From assembly GCF_001632745.1 (NCBI RefSeq), contig NZ_LQRT01000004.1:124001-188000 (forward strand): a DNA stretch of 64,000 bases, in the 5' to 3' direction. Position numbers and translations under genes: made by a program. The stretch is from Aquimarina aggregata (GTDB taxonomy: Bacteria; Bacteroidota; Bacteroidia; Flavobacteriales; Flavobacteriaceae). How positions within the stretch are numbered: the stretch's first letter is position 1; each line of letters starts with the position of its first letter. A model generated the notes under the pieces. That model worked only from the letters and a program-made list of their open reading frames with translations, made no database searches and had not been told where the DNA came from. Of the stretch, positions 46,303 through 54,330 are shown piece after piece.

Positions 46303-47520
46303 ATGAAAAAACTACCTGTAACTGTATTAAGTGGCTTTCTTGGTGCAGGAAAAACAACATTATTAAATCATATTTTACATAACAAAGAGGGACTAAAAGT
46401 TGCTGTTATTGTAAATGACATGAGTGAAGTCAATATTGATGTGCAACTTGTTGAAAACGAAAACACACTTTCTAGAACCGAAGAGAAACTTGTGGAAATG
46501 TCAAATGGATGTATCTGCTGCACCTTACGAGAAGACCTTATGCTAGAAGTAGAAAAACTAGCAAAAGAACAACGGTTTGATTATTTAATTATCGAAAGTA
46601 CTGGAATTTCAGAACCAATTCCTGTAGCACAAACTTTTAGTTTTGCCAGTGAAGATGGACAACTAGATCTAAGCCGATTCAGTTATGTTGATACAATGGT
46701 TACTGTTGTAGATGCATATAATTTCTTAAAAGATTTTTCAAGCTCACAGTATTTAATAGATAGAGAACTCACCAATATTGAAGGTGATGACCGAACTATT
46801 GTTAACCTACTTACCGATCAAGTAGAGTTTGCGAATGTAATTTTGTTAAATAAGGTGGATTTGGTAACAGAATCAGAATTAAGGAATTTATATGATATTA
46901 TTCATAAATTAAACCCAAATGCTCATGTTATTCCTACTCAAAATTCTAAAGTTTCCTTGCACGAAGTAATTGATACAGGTCTATTTGATTTTGAGGAAGC
47001 AGAAGCATCGGCAGGATGGATTCAAGAACTTGAAAATGAACACATCCCCGAAACCGAAGAATATGGAATTGGTTCTTTTGTTTATAGAAAACGTAGCCCT
47101 TTTCATCCTAATCGATTTTTAAATTTTGCTACACATCACTTCCCTTCAAATATTATTCGTAGTAAGGGATTATTTTGGCTTGCCTCTCGTCCCGACCAAG
47201 CTCTAGTTTGGGGTTCTGCTGGAGGATCACTTAAAACAGACCCTGCAGGAGTTTGGTGGGCTTCTATGCCTTTTAGCGAACGAATTAGTTATGCCTCATT
47301 TTTAGATAATCAAAATACAATAGAAGAAGATTGGGATGTTTCTTTTGGCGACCGTAAAACTGAATTAGTATTTATCGGTCAAAATATCGATGTAAAATTG
47401 GTCACTAAACATCTGGATGACTGTTTACTCACAGAACCAGAACTTGCACAATGGAAAAAAGGAGAATTCTCTACAAATGATAATTGGCCAATTCCAAATT
47501 ATCAAGAGTCATCAATGTAA
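46303..47520 (+). CDS. COG0523 (CobW/ZigA/YjiA) GTPase, putative metal chaperone
   Basis: This 405-residue protein has the Walker A motif [14 protein letters not shown] (about 10-23), the metal-binding CxCC motif in [11 protein letters not shown] (about 69-79), a G3-like ESTGISEP and the G4 motif NKVDL. A CobW C-terminal domain (about 245-385) holds the family signature FHPNRFLNF and GLFWLASRP. The family uses GTP hydrolysis to load metal into client proteins; zinc-linked members (ZigA type) are induced under zinc limitation. There is no poly-His stretch. Metal identity is inferred from neighbours: HupE-like permease, FolE copy, MerC and ABC transporter. Confidence 0.92.
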   Translation: MKKLPVTVLSGFLGAGKTTLLNHILHNKEGLKVAVIVNDMSEVNIDVQLVENENTLSRTEEKLVEMSNGCICCTLREDLMLEVEKLAKEQRFDYLIIESTGISEPIPVAQTFSFASEDGQLDLSRFSYVDTMVTVVDAYNFLKDFSSSQYLIDRELTNIEGDDRTIVNLLTDQVEFANVILLNKVDLVTESELRNLYDIIHKLNPNAHVIPTQNSKVSLHEVIDTGLFDFEEAEASAGWIQELENEHIPETEEYGIGSFVYRKRSPFHPNRFLNFATHHFPSNIIRSKGLFWLASRPDQALVWGSAGGSLKTDPAGVWWASMPFSERISYASFLDNQNTIEEDWDVSFGDRKTELVFIGQNIDVKLVTKHLDDCLLTEPELAQWKKGEFSTNDNWPIPNYQESSM

Positions 47521-47554
47521 TGAATTCAAAATAGAATAATATGCAACAATGAAC

Positions 47555-47590
47555 AATCCGGTTTGCCTACAATCTTACCGGATTTGTTGC
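47555..47590 (+). terminator. Hairpin after the COG0523 gene
   Basis: An 8-bp perfect stem (47555-47562 with 47577-47584) with a 14-nt loop lies 35 bp after the stop, between convergent genes. The T-tail is short, so termination strength is doubtful. Confidence 0.45.
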
Positions 47591-47660
47591 TACAGTATTT
47601 TCTGCATCTAAAATCTTAATCTTATTAAATTTATATGTGTATAAGCTAATTATTAGAATT

Positions 47661-48575
47661 TTACACCATGAGGGCTCGTCCATATGAAGCTTTATTTTTT
47701 TGACTATCAAAATAAAAATCTATTCTTCCTAAATACAAACCATAGCACCCAACTTGATTTACAAGCACATCTTTATCCTTTCTATTCTTTACTAAAGTCG
47801 GTTCTTTAAGGAAAGTATGGGTATGTCCGCCAATAATAAGATCAATATTATCTGTAGCTTTGGCAAGACTTAAATCACTTACTTTATTTGATTCATTTTT
47901 ATAATCATACCCTAAATGTGATAGACATATAACCAAATCACATTTTTCTTCATTTTTTAATGTAGCACTCATATCTTGAGCAATTTCTATAGGGTTAAGA
48001 TATTTAGTTTCCTTATATAAATCTTTCATTACTAAACCTTCCAGGGCAATTCCCAAACCAAATATTCCTATTTTTATATTATCCTTTATGATGATTTCAT
48101 AAGGTTTAACAAACGTATCCATAACTGTATTGGTAAAATCATAGTTGGCAGAAACAAATTTAAATCCGGCATACGGCATTTGGGCATGTAACCCTTCAAT
48201 CCCGTTATCAAAATCATGATTACCTATAGTGACAACATCATATTTAAGCATACTCATTAATTTAAATTCAAGTTCACCCCCATAAAAATTGAAATAAGGA
48301 GTTCCTTGAAAAATATCGCCAGCATCTAGTAATAAAGTATTTGGGTTTTCTTTTCTAATATCTTCAATAATAGTCGCTCTTCTTGCCACTCCGCCCTTAT
48401 TTGCATTTCTACCATCATCAGGGCCAAATGGATCTATATGGCTATGTACGTCGTTTGTATGTAAAATCGTTATTTTTTTTGCTTTGTTATCAGCAAAAGA
48501 TGATAAACCAACTCCTCCTATAGTCATCAAACCCGTGGTTAATGCCGTATGTTTTATAAATTCTCTTCGTTTCAT
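47661..48575 (-). CDS. Metallophosphoesterase half of a 5'-nucleotidase
   Basis: The product has 304 residues. The N-terminus MKRREFIKHTALTTGLMTIGG looks like a Tat-type signal (RREFIK). The calcineurin-like motifs of UshA/5'-nucleotidases are present: ILHTNDVHSHIDP (about 34-46), GDIFQGTPYF, IGNHDFDNG (about 116-124) and IGGHTHTF (about 246-253). The metal site is therefore complete. The C-terminal nucleotide-recognition domain is absent and is encoded by the preceding separate gene (48588-49382), 12 bp upstream. The two halves probably work together on periplasmic nucleotides or UDP-sugars. Confidence 0.87.
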   Translation of the reverse strand: MKRREFIKHTALTTGLMTIGGVGLSSFADNKAKKITILHTNDVHSHIDPFGPDDGRNANKGGVARRATIIEDIRKENPNTLLLDAGDIFQGTPYFNFYGGELEFKLMSMLKYDVVTIGNHDFDNGIEGLHAQMPYAGFKFVSANYDFTNTVMDTFVKPYEIIIKDNIKIGIFGLGIALEGLVMKDLYKETKYLNPIEIAQDMSATLKNEEKCDLVICLSHLGYDYKNESNKVSDLSLAKATDNIDLIIGGHTHTFLKEPTLVKNRKDKDVLVNQVGCYGLYLGRIDFYFDSQKNKASYGRALMV

Positions 48576-48587
48576 TTCTTTATTTAA

Positions 48588-49382
48588 TTAGTTGATCTGT
48601 GAAAATCTATCATCAATCTTTGGTGCAATTGTATCTACTTTTTTAAAATAGTCAATCATTGCATTTCGAATTTTATAATTTAATTTATGAGCTTTGCCTC
48701 CTTCTTCAAAAAAATACATCTCACTACCACCATGATACAGATAATCATTGGTTGCAACAAAATACACCTCTTTGTCATCAATTTCCTTGTTATTGATCAA
48801 TGCTTGTACAATATTATTATCTGCATCAATAGTCAATTTTAATCCTGAAATTGGATGTGCTTTTTGAGATTCTTGTAAATAAGTAATCAATTTCCAAATA
48901 TGAGTACCTTTCATTTCAACTACTACAATACTATTCTCAAATGGCATCACTTGATAAGCGGTACGTGCAGTAACATTACCTTTTGGTATTGGTGCTCGTA
49001 TTCCTCCGTGATTTAACAATACCATATCGATTGTATTTTTAGTCTTTGATTTAAAAAAAGGAATTGACTGTTCTAAAACAATATCTGCCATTAAATTTCC
49101 TATAGCTGTATTCAAAATACCATCCTTTTTAGAATATGTTTCTGGTGCATACGCCAGAACACTATCTAAAGTCTTATTTACGTGCATCATATAAGGTTTA
49201 ACAAAAGCTTGGATGTCTGGATTATCAGGAGTGGTATTATTTACTTCAATCCTTGCTCCTTCTACCTTTACAAGATGTTTATTTTTCTGACAAGAAGAAA
49301 GGGTGATTATACATGTAAGTATAAAAAGACTTTTACTAATTATATTTTTTATGCAGCAATTATGGTATATTATTTTATCCAT
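48588..49382 (-). CDS. 5'-nucleotidase C-terminal-domain lipoprotein
   Basis: The product has 264 residues and a signal ending LSSCQ, a lipobox. The rest is the 5_nucleotid_C domain: GNLMADIV (about 115-122), DMVLLNHGGIRAPIPKGNVTART (about 139-161), the VMPFENSIVVVEMKG motif and YFVATNDYLYHGGSEM. No phosphoesterase catalytic motif is present; that part is encoded by the next gene. The split arrangement is seen in Bacteroidota and is not a recent break, since each half has its own export signal. Confidence 0.87.
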   Translation of the reverse strand: MDKIIYHNCCIKNIISKSLFILTCIITLSSCQKNKHLVKVEGARIEVNNTTPDNPDIQAFVKPYMMHVNKTLDSVLAYAPETYSKKDGILNTAIGNLMADIVLEQSIPFFKSKTKNTIDMVLLNHGGIRAPIPKGNVTARTAYQVMPFENSIVVVEMKGTHIWKLITYLQESQKAHPISGLKLTIDADNNIVQALINNKEIDDKEVYFVATNDYLYHGGSEMYFFEEGGKAHKLNYKIRNAMIDYFKKVDTIAPKIDDRFSQIN

Positions 49383-49440
49383 TTATTCTTAAATTTAATT
49401 AATCTCTTCTTTAATAGCTAATGTATAATTTTAATTCAAT

Positions 49441-49878
49441 TTATTGCACTAATCTAGCTGTTGCTTCTTTTAATATATAATTACAGTGATCTACATCATC
49501 TACATTCAATTCTAATATTCCTACAACTTCTATTATCTGATCGGTTTTATAGTTTGGTTTATCTTTAAAAATAACTTCAATGATAGTTTCAGGGCCTGCA
49601 CCCCCACAGAAAAAACAGGAAGACATTGGATTTCGGGAAACCATATAAAATTCTTCTTCATAAGAAAAATCTAAGAAATAGCCTTTGATACTAATTTTGG
49701 ATCCTTGATATGATTTTATTTTATTATCAAATGTTGGTTTTAAAAAATAGTCATCATAGTATACATTATAAATATTATGAAAACTAACATTTGATAAATC
49801 ACTCCAAGATAATTTCTGTTGAGCAAAAAAATGAAATGGAATACTTATAAAAATAAGCAATAAAAGTACTTTACGCAT
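49441..49878 (-). CDS. DUF3299-like exported protein, ABC transporter partner
   Basis: This 145-residue protein has a signal peptide ending FHFFAQQ. The mature part starts LSWSDLSNVSFHN and contains ISIKGYFLDFSYEEEFYMVSRN, SSCFFCGGAGPET (about 86-98) and an OB-like C-terminal strand set (IIEVVGILELN). This matches the pattern of DUF3299 proteins. The CFFCGG motif may bind metal. It overlaps the permease gene by 8 bases. From memory, a similar set (FtsX-type ABC pair plus DUF3299 protein) is a Zur-regulated operon in Pseudomonas aeruginosa, PA4063-PA4066. The link is by analogy and unverified here. Confidence 0.65.
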   Translation of the reverse strand: MRKVLLLLIFISIPFHFFAQQKLSWSDLSNVSFHNIYNVYYDDYFLKPTFDNKIKSYQGSKISIKGYFLDFSYEEEFYMVSRNPMSSCFFCGGAGPETIIEVIFKDKPNYKTDQIIEVVGILELNVDDVDHCNYILKEATARLVQ

Positions 49879-51058
49879 CTCCCAGGGTTTTAGAAATATT
49901 TAACTTAAATAAAGAGAAAGAAGCCAAAATCGTGGCAAGTATTGTTATTAAAATTATTGCAATTAATAAAAAAAACTCTTCTATATCTGGCACACTTATC
50001 TCAAAATGATATGTATAACCATTTGTAGCCAAAGTTGAAAACAATAAAATGCCTACTCTTCCTAAAAACCACCCCAGGACACCCCCGATTAAAGATAAAA
50101 AAAGTGCTTCAAAAAAAATTAATTTTAATAGTTGAAAGGTGTTAGTTCCATAGGTTCTTAATAAAGCCAATTCATGTTTTCTTTCTCTTACTGTTTTTAT
50201 AAGATTAATAAAAATGCTTAAGCCCGCAATCAGAAATATTACTATAGCAATACTATTTATCGTTCGAAAACCAATACCTAGAAACTTTAATAACCGATCA
50301 ATTTCGAATTTTGGGAATGCCGCCTGTAATCCCGTTTCTTTATTGATAAATCTGGAAAATTGCAATGCCCCAATGGGATTCCTGAAGTTTAACAATAACG
50401 CTGTAATTTCTTTATGTTCTTCACTATATTCTTCATGCTCATCTTCAAAATCGTGAACTTTCCAAATACTTTCAAGGTTTGTGATTATTAGATTATCTAT
50501 TACCGTTCCTGTAGGCGCCAAGATACCTGTCACTATAAAAGGTTTTTCATCATGTACTTCTATTTCATTTTGTAATAATCCATGAGAACTTACAACAGAA
50601 TCCCCTATACGAATATTCAGTTTTTTTGCTACTTCAAAACCGAAAACTGTTTCAAAGTCTTGAACATTTAGTGCACCCTCTTTTAAAGTAGCTCTATATC
50701 TAAGTAAATATTTGTCTGAAGTACCTAGAATTTTATACCCCTTATAATTATCACCATAAGAAACTGGTATAGCATCTTTTACCATAGGGTTTTTAAGTAC
50801 TCCTAAAGCTTCATCCAGAGATATATTACCTGTTGGATTATCTATATGAAGTATTGCTGATAATACTAATTGTAATGGACTTCCTTTTGCACCAATTACC
50901 ATATCAAATGGTTTACTATTTTCCTGCAAGTGATGATTAAGTTGTTTACTTATTTGTAAAACAAAAGTAGTTAACACAATGCTTAATGTTAAAAGTGAAA
51001 TACTCAAAACAGTATTCAAAGGCTTGGAAATAAGATTTTTGAAAGCTAAGTGTAACAA
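49871..51058 (-). CDS. FtsX/MacB-like ABC transporter permease
   Basis: This 395-residue protein has one N-terminal membrane segment (about 14-36, VLSISLLTLSIVLTTFVLQI), a long periplasmic MacB_PCD-type domain (about 40-260) and three C-terminal segments (about 270-293, 318-340, 358-383) typical of FtsX permeases. The periplasmic region contains an acidic His-bearing stretch (WKVHDFEDEHEEYSEEHKEI) that could touch metal. It follows the ATPase gene by 2 bp and overlaps the DUF3299-like gene. Transport substrate is not shown by sequence; context suggests a role in metal supply or extraction of an envelope component. Confidence 0.85.
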   Translation of the reverse strand: MLHLAFKNLISKPLNTVLSISLLTLSIVLTTFVLQISKQLNHHLQENSKPFDMVIGAKGSPLQLVLSAILHIDNPTGNISLDEALGVLKNPMVKDAIPVSYGDNYKGYKILGTSDKYLLRYRATLKEGALNVQDFETVFGFEVAKKLNIRIGDSVVSSHGLLQNEIEVHDEKPFIVTGILAPTGTVIDNLIITNLESIWKVHDFEDEHEEYSEEHKEITALLLNFRNPIGALQFSRFINKETGLQAAFPKFEIDRLLKFLGIGFRTINSIAIVIFLIAGLSIFINLIKTVRERKHELALLRTYGTNTFQLLKLIFFEALFLSLIGGVLGWFLGRVGILLFSTLATNGYTYHFEISVPDIEEFFLLIAIILITILATILASFSLFKLNISKTLGDA

Positions 51059-51060
51059 TT

Positions 51061-51693
51061 TTATAAAGTTATGTGTTTCTTAAAATGTGATTTAACTCTT
51101 TGGTCATGGGTAATAATTACCAAATTACTTTTACAAATTTGAGCCTCTTTTTTTAGCAGAGAAATCACCCTTTCACAATTCGCATCATCTAAGTTAGAGG
51201 TAGGTTCATCTGCTAATATCACTTTTGGTTTATGTACAACACCAAGGGCAATAGAAAGTCGCTGCCGCTGTCCTTCACTTATTTCATGTACTTTTTTGTT
51301 TTTAATTTCAGTCAATTCTAATTGTTCGATTAATTGTTTTCTTCTGTGTAGATCTATTGTTTTTCTAGACAGTTTTTCACGCATGCTTAGATTTTCTTGT
51401 ACAGTCAAAGACTTAATAAAATATGCTCTTTGAAAAATTAACCCAATATGCTTTCCTCTAAAATCGTTTAATTGACTTCTTGTGAGTTGATGTATAAGCG
51501 TATTACCAATATATACATTTCCTTTTTTCGGAATCAAAAGACCTGCCATAAGATGAAGTAAAGTGGTTTTCCCGATACCCGAAGGTCCTATAATTAAAGC
51601 GTTTTCTTTAGATGTTAAATCTATACGAGGGAAATAAAAAGTATGATTTTTTGAATTTTGATATGCAAAACTTAATGATGTCGTTCGGACCAT
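51061..51693 (-). CDS. ABC transporter ATP-binding protein
   Basis: This 210-residue ATPase has Walker A GPSGIGKTTLLHL (about 34-46), the signature EISEGQRQRLSIA (about 134-146), Walker B VILADEPTSNLDD (about 154-166) and the H-loop histidine in VIITHDQR. It is of the LolD/MacB type that pairs with FtsX-like permeases. The start at 51693 is close to a divergent promoter region containing a large palindrome. It leads a three-gene operon with the permease and the DUF3299-like protein. Confidence 0.93.
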   Translation of the reverse strand: MVRTTSLSFAYQNSKNHTFYFPRIDLTSKENALIIGPSGIGKTTLLHLMAGLLIPKKGNVYIGNTLIHQLTRSQLNDFRGKHIGLIFQRAYFIKSLTVQENLSMREKLSRKTIDLHRRKQLIEQLELTEIKNKKVHEISEGQRQRLSIALGVVHKPKVILADEPTSNLDDANCERVISLLKKEAQICKSNLVIITHDQRVKSHFKKHITL

Positions 51694-51707
51694 AAAATCA
51701 TTTTTGC

Positions 51708-51735
51708 CAAAAATAAATAAATTTTATTAATGCAA
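51708..51735 (-). promoter_or_regulatory. Candidate promoter of the ABC operon
   Basis: On the minus strand TATTTTTG (plus 51708-51715) fits the TAnnTTTG element, with TTG (plus 51733-51735) at 17 bp spacing inside the palindrome. The predicted leader is very short. Confidence 0.45.
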
Positions 51736-51755
51736 CTTTGTTGCATTAATAAAAT
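51721..51755. promoter_or_regulatory. Perfect 16-3-16 palindromic operator (Fur/Zur-like)
   Basis: The arms 51721-51736 and 51740-51755 are perfect inverted copies around TTT, with core ATGCAAC-TTT-GTTGCAT. The site covers the -33 elements of both divergent promoters and is ideally placed to repress both the ABC operon and merC-folE. Its size and dyad are like operators of Fur-family repressors. The gene content suggests Zur, which is inference. Confidence 0.65.
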
Positions 51756-51769
51756 ATGTATTATCTTTG
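51741..51769 (+). promoter_or_regulatory. Promoter of the merC-folE genes
   Basis: TTG at 51741-51743 and TATCTTTG at 51762-51769 match the Bacteroidota -33/-7 consensus with 18 bp spacing. The upstream element lies within the palindrome. Confidence 0.6.
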
Positions 51770-51798
51770 CCCCTCATTAAAACACATATTCTTTTATT

Positions 51799-52203
51799 TT
51801 GAACATTTTATACAAACGCACTCACTCAGACATCTTAGGAATTATAGCCAGTAGTTTATGTTTAATACACTGCTTGTTTACTCCTTTTTTATTTATTGCC
51901 CATACGGGATCTGTCCTATATCAAGATGGATATTCTGTTTTGTGGAAATCATTAGACATCGTCTTTTTAGCACTCTCCTTTATAGCGATTCATCGATCTA
52001 CTAAAACAACTACAAATCCAACAATAAAATATGCTTTTTGGATAAATTGGGTATTACTATTATGTATTATAGTCAATGAAAAGCTATCCTTGTTTCCTTT
52101 GTTTGAAGAAGTTATTTACATAGTATCCATACTATTAGTAGGATTACATTTTTATAATAAAAAATACTGCGGTTGTAAACGTGAAAAGTGTTGTGCTAAT
52201 TAA
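51799..52203 (+). CDS. MerC-domain membrane protein
   Basis: The product has 134 residues. The start is a TTG at 51799, since no ATG exists between the upstream stop and the conserved N-terminus, and family members begin only a few residues before SDILGIIASSLCLIHCLFTP. MerC features are the CLIHC motif in the first membrane segment (about 21-25), four hydrophobic segments and a cysteine-rich tail (YCGCKREKCCAN). MerC proteins were described as mercury importers. In Bacteroidota and others the domain is also found with zinc-responsive genes, which suits this context, 7 bp before folE and behind the palindromic operator. Confidence 0.82.
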   Translation: MNILYKRTHSDILGIIASSLCLIHCLFTPFLFIAHTGSVLYQDGYSVLWKSLDIVFLALSFIAIHRSTKTTTNPTIKYAFWINWVLLLCIIVNEKLSLFPLFEEVIYIVSILLVGLHFYNKKYCGCKREKCCAN

Positions 52204-52210
52204 TTGAAAT

Positions 52211-52888
52211 ATGAACAAAATGAATAGAGAAAAAATAGAATATGAAGGAGATGCACATATTTCTAGCAGCGTGGACACTCCTTTGGTTAAGAATGCTTTT
52301 GAAACATCCGACAATGATAAAATTAAAAATATTCAACATCATTTTTCGGAAATCATGAAAGAATTAGGACTTGATTTAACCGATGATAGTCTTCGAGGTA
52401 CACCCTATAGGGTTGCTAAAATGTATGTAAAAGAGCTCTTTTATGGTCTAAATCCTCACAATAGACCAAAAATATCGACTTTTGAAAACAAATATGGATA
52501 TCAAAAGATGTTAGTAGAACAAAATATTAACATAGATTCTGCTTGTGAACATCATTTCTTACCGATAGTTGGCACTGCCCATGTTGGATATATCCCAAAA
52601 GATAAAGTAGTTGGATTGTCAAAAATTAACCGACTTGTCGATTATTATTCTCATCGTCCGCAGGTACAAGAAAGACTTTGTTTACAAATTCTAAAAGACT
52701 TACAACAAACTTTAGAAACCAAAGATGTTATTGTGGTGATAAATGCGAAACATTTATGTGTTTCTTCCCGTGGAATCAAAGATAAAAGTAGTTTTACAAC
52801 AACCTTAGAATATGGGGGGCAGTTTAAAGAAGTTTCTTTACGAAATGAATTCTTGGAAATTATAAAGAACGATAACAACACTTTTTGA
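52211..52888 (+). CDS. folE: GTP cyclohydrolase I
   Basis: This 225-residue FolE type IA enzyme converts GTP to dihydroneopterin triphosphate for folate or biopterin synthesis. Key motifs are DSACEHHFLPIVGTAHVGYIP (about 112-132), with the zinc Cys and catalytic His, GLSKINRLVDYYSHRPQVQE, and KHLCVSSRGIKD with the second zinc Cys. Zinc ligands are therefore retained, so this is not the zinc-independent FolE2 form. Placement after merC and under a Fur/Zur-like palindrome suggests a back-up copy expressed in metal limitation. Whether another folE exists in the genome cannot be seen. Confidence 0.95.
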   Translation: MNKMNREKIEYEGDAHISSSVDTPLVKNAFETSDNDKIKNIQHHFSEIMKELGLDLTDDSLRGTPYRVAKMYVKELFYGLNPHNRPKISTFENKYGYQKMLVEQNINIDSACEHHFLPIVGTAHVGYIPKDKVVGLSKINRLVDYYSHRPQVQERLCLQILKDLQQTLETKDVIVVINAKHLCVSSRGIKDKSSFTTTLEYGGQFKEVSLRNEFLEIIKNDNNTF

Positions 52889-54296
52889 ATACATGATAAT
52901 ACGCCCAACTTTTACGTTATATTATCCTTAACAAAGTATTGGTTATTTTGCAATACGAAAATGGTAAAACATCATTAAAAAGGCACCTAAAACAAATAAA
53001 TTTTATCAATGAAATGATTTCATTTTTAAAAATCTCATACATACTACTACCCTATTTATTTCATTTTATCTTAAAATAATTGTTTATTGTAACAACTAGT
53101 TCTTTCATATAGAAAAGTTATTTTTAATTTGGTTTTGATAAGAAAAGATTATGTTTTTTGAATTTTATTAAAATCTTAATTATCAGACACATAAAGATAT
53201 AATTAACATTTAATGTATTGATTTTCAATGTTTTTTCTTAAAATAACGTTAAAAAACATAATAAAAACATAAAATCACTAGGATTCAAATCGATAAACAT
53301 ATACTTTTAACGCATCATAGTACATCATTTTGATTTAATAAACCCCTAATTAAACAAACGTAATATATGACAAGAAAAATACTCTTAAACCCTATAAGAT
53401 TTAAATTTAATTATCAAAATTCTTTTACAACACATCACAATTACTCTCTTAGATGTGTAAAGAAAATGTAAAATAATTATCTTCTTTTTTTATAGACACA
53501 CTAATTTATTCAAACTACAAGAAAAATACTTTTATTAAGACTATTATACTAATAGCCATCTTTTAGTTTTTCATTTGTTAAAGGAATAAATGCAAAAAAC
53601 TACAACTAGTATAAACTATTTGTAAGACATGCTTTTTTAAAACCCCAATAAACCAACATCATATGGCAAAAAAATACACTACTACCTATAAGATATAATC
53701 ACTAAAGCTCTCTTATTTCTATACATAAAATTAAGAGACAGCTTGAAGTAATTACTCTTCATTTTATAGCAATATCAGTTCAGACTGATCACAGAAAATT
53801 TATATCGAAATGACCATTGTTATACTAAAATGATATGGCAACCCCTTTACTATTACCATACATTTAGTCGTGCAATGAGCGAATGGTATTTACTGTTATA
53901 CTAATAAACCATATAACAGCTATTTTGTTTTAATTAACCCCCCATTAAACCAATACTATATGGCAAGAAAATACTCTTAAAACCTTTTAAAACACAAGGA
54001 TTATTTAGACAGTCTTCTTACATAAAATGTACTAAGTACCAACCAAAAATGTAATGAAAACACCAAATAACTATCTACTTTTTTAAAAAGGTTTATTAGT
54101 TACTACTCAAGATCTTATTCACACTTGAGAAACTACTACCACAAATAAAATAATCGTACTACTTGCATAGTGGAACGCAATACTTCTATACATCTATCTT
54201 AATTGGAAAGAGATGGTTAAATATACGGTATTGTCGCTACCGTTAATGTTTGGGTCACCTATTTTGTTTTAATAAACCCCGTTAAATCAATAGTAT
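52889..54296. other. 1.4-kb region with repeated adhesin-leader units
   Basis: No long gene is present. Three decayed copies of the leader and start-codon region of the gene at 54297 occur at about 53328-53400, 53630-53690 and 53925-53990, spaced 296-297 bp, with the functional start 337 bp further. Each retains an A/C-rich run (AACCCC), an ATG and an A-rich start of frame, then stops after 34, 11 and 6 codons. Other small signals are an 8-1-8 palindrome (53008-53024) and a 6-bp hairpin ACGGTA/TACCGT (54225-54243). Confidence 0.65.
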
Positions 54297-54330
54297 ATGA
54301 CAAAAAAAACACTCTTAAAACATAAACATA
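53328..54330 (+). repeat. Four tandem leader/start-codon repeats, period about 300 bp
   Basis: Start codons lie at 53367, 53663, 53960 and 54297. Around each, the order is a T-rich stretch, AACCCC, TTAAA or TAAAC, ATATG, a short run of A with AAATAC or AACAC, and CTTAAAAC (lost in the second copy). Between copies weaker similarity continues, for example AATGTAA followed by ACTATC and T-runs, so whole units were duplicated and have diverged. Only the last copy leads into a long frame. Confidence 0.6.

Noticed and set aside
51721-51755. Large palindrome read as a terminator
   Set aside because: It lies between two divergent gene starts, not after a gene, and overlaps both promoters, so an operator is the better explanation.
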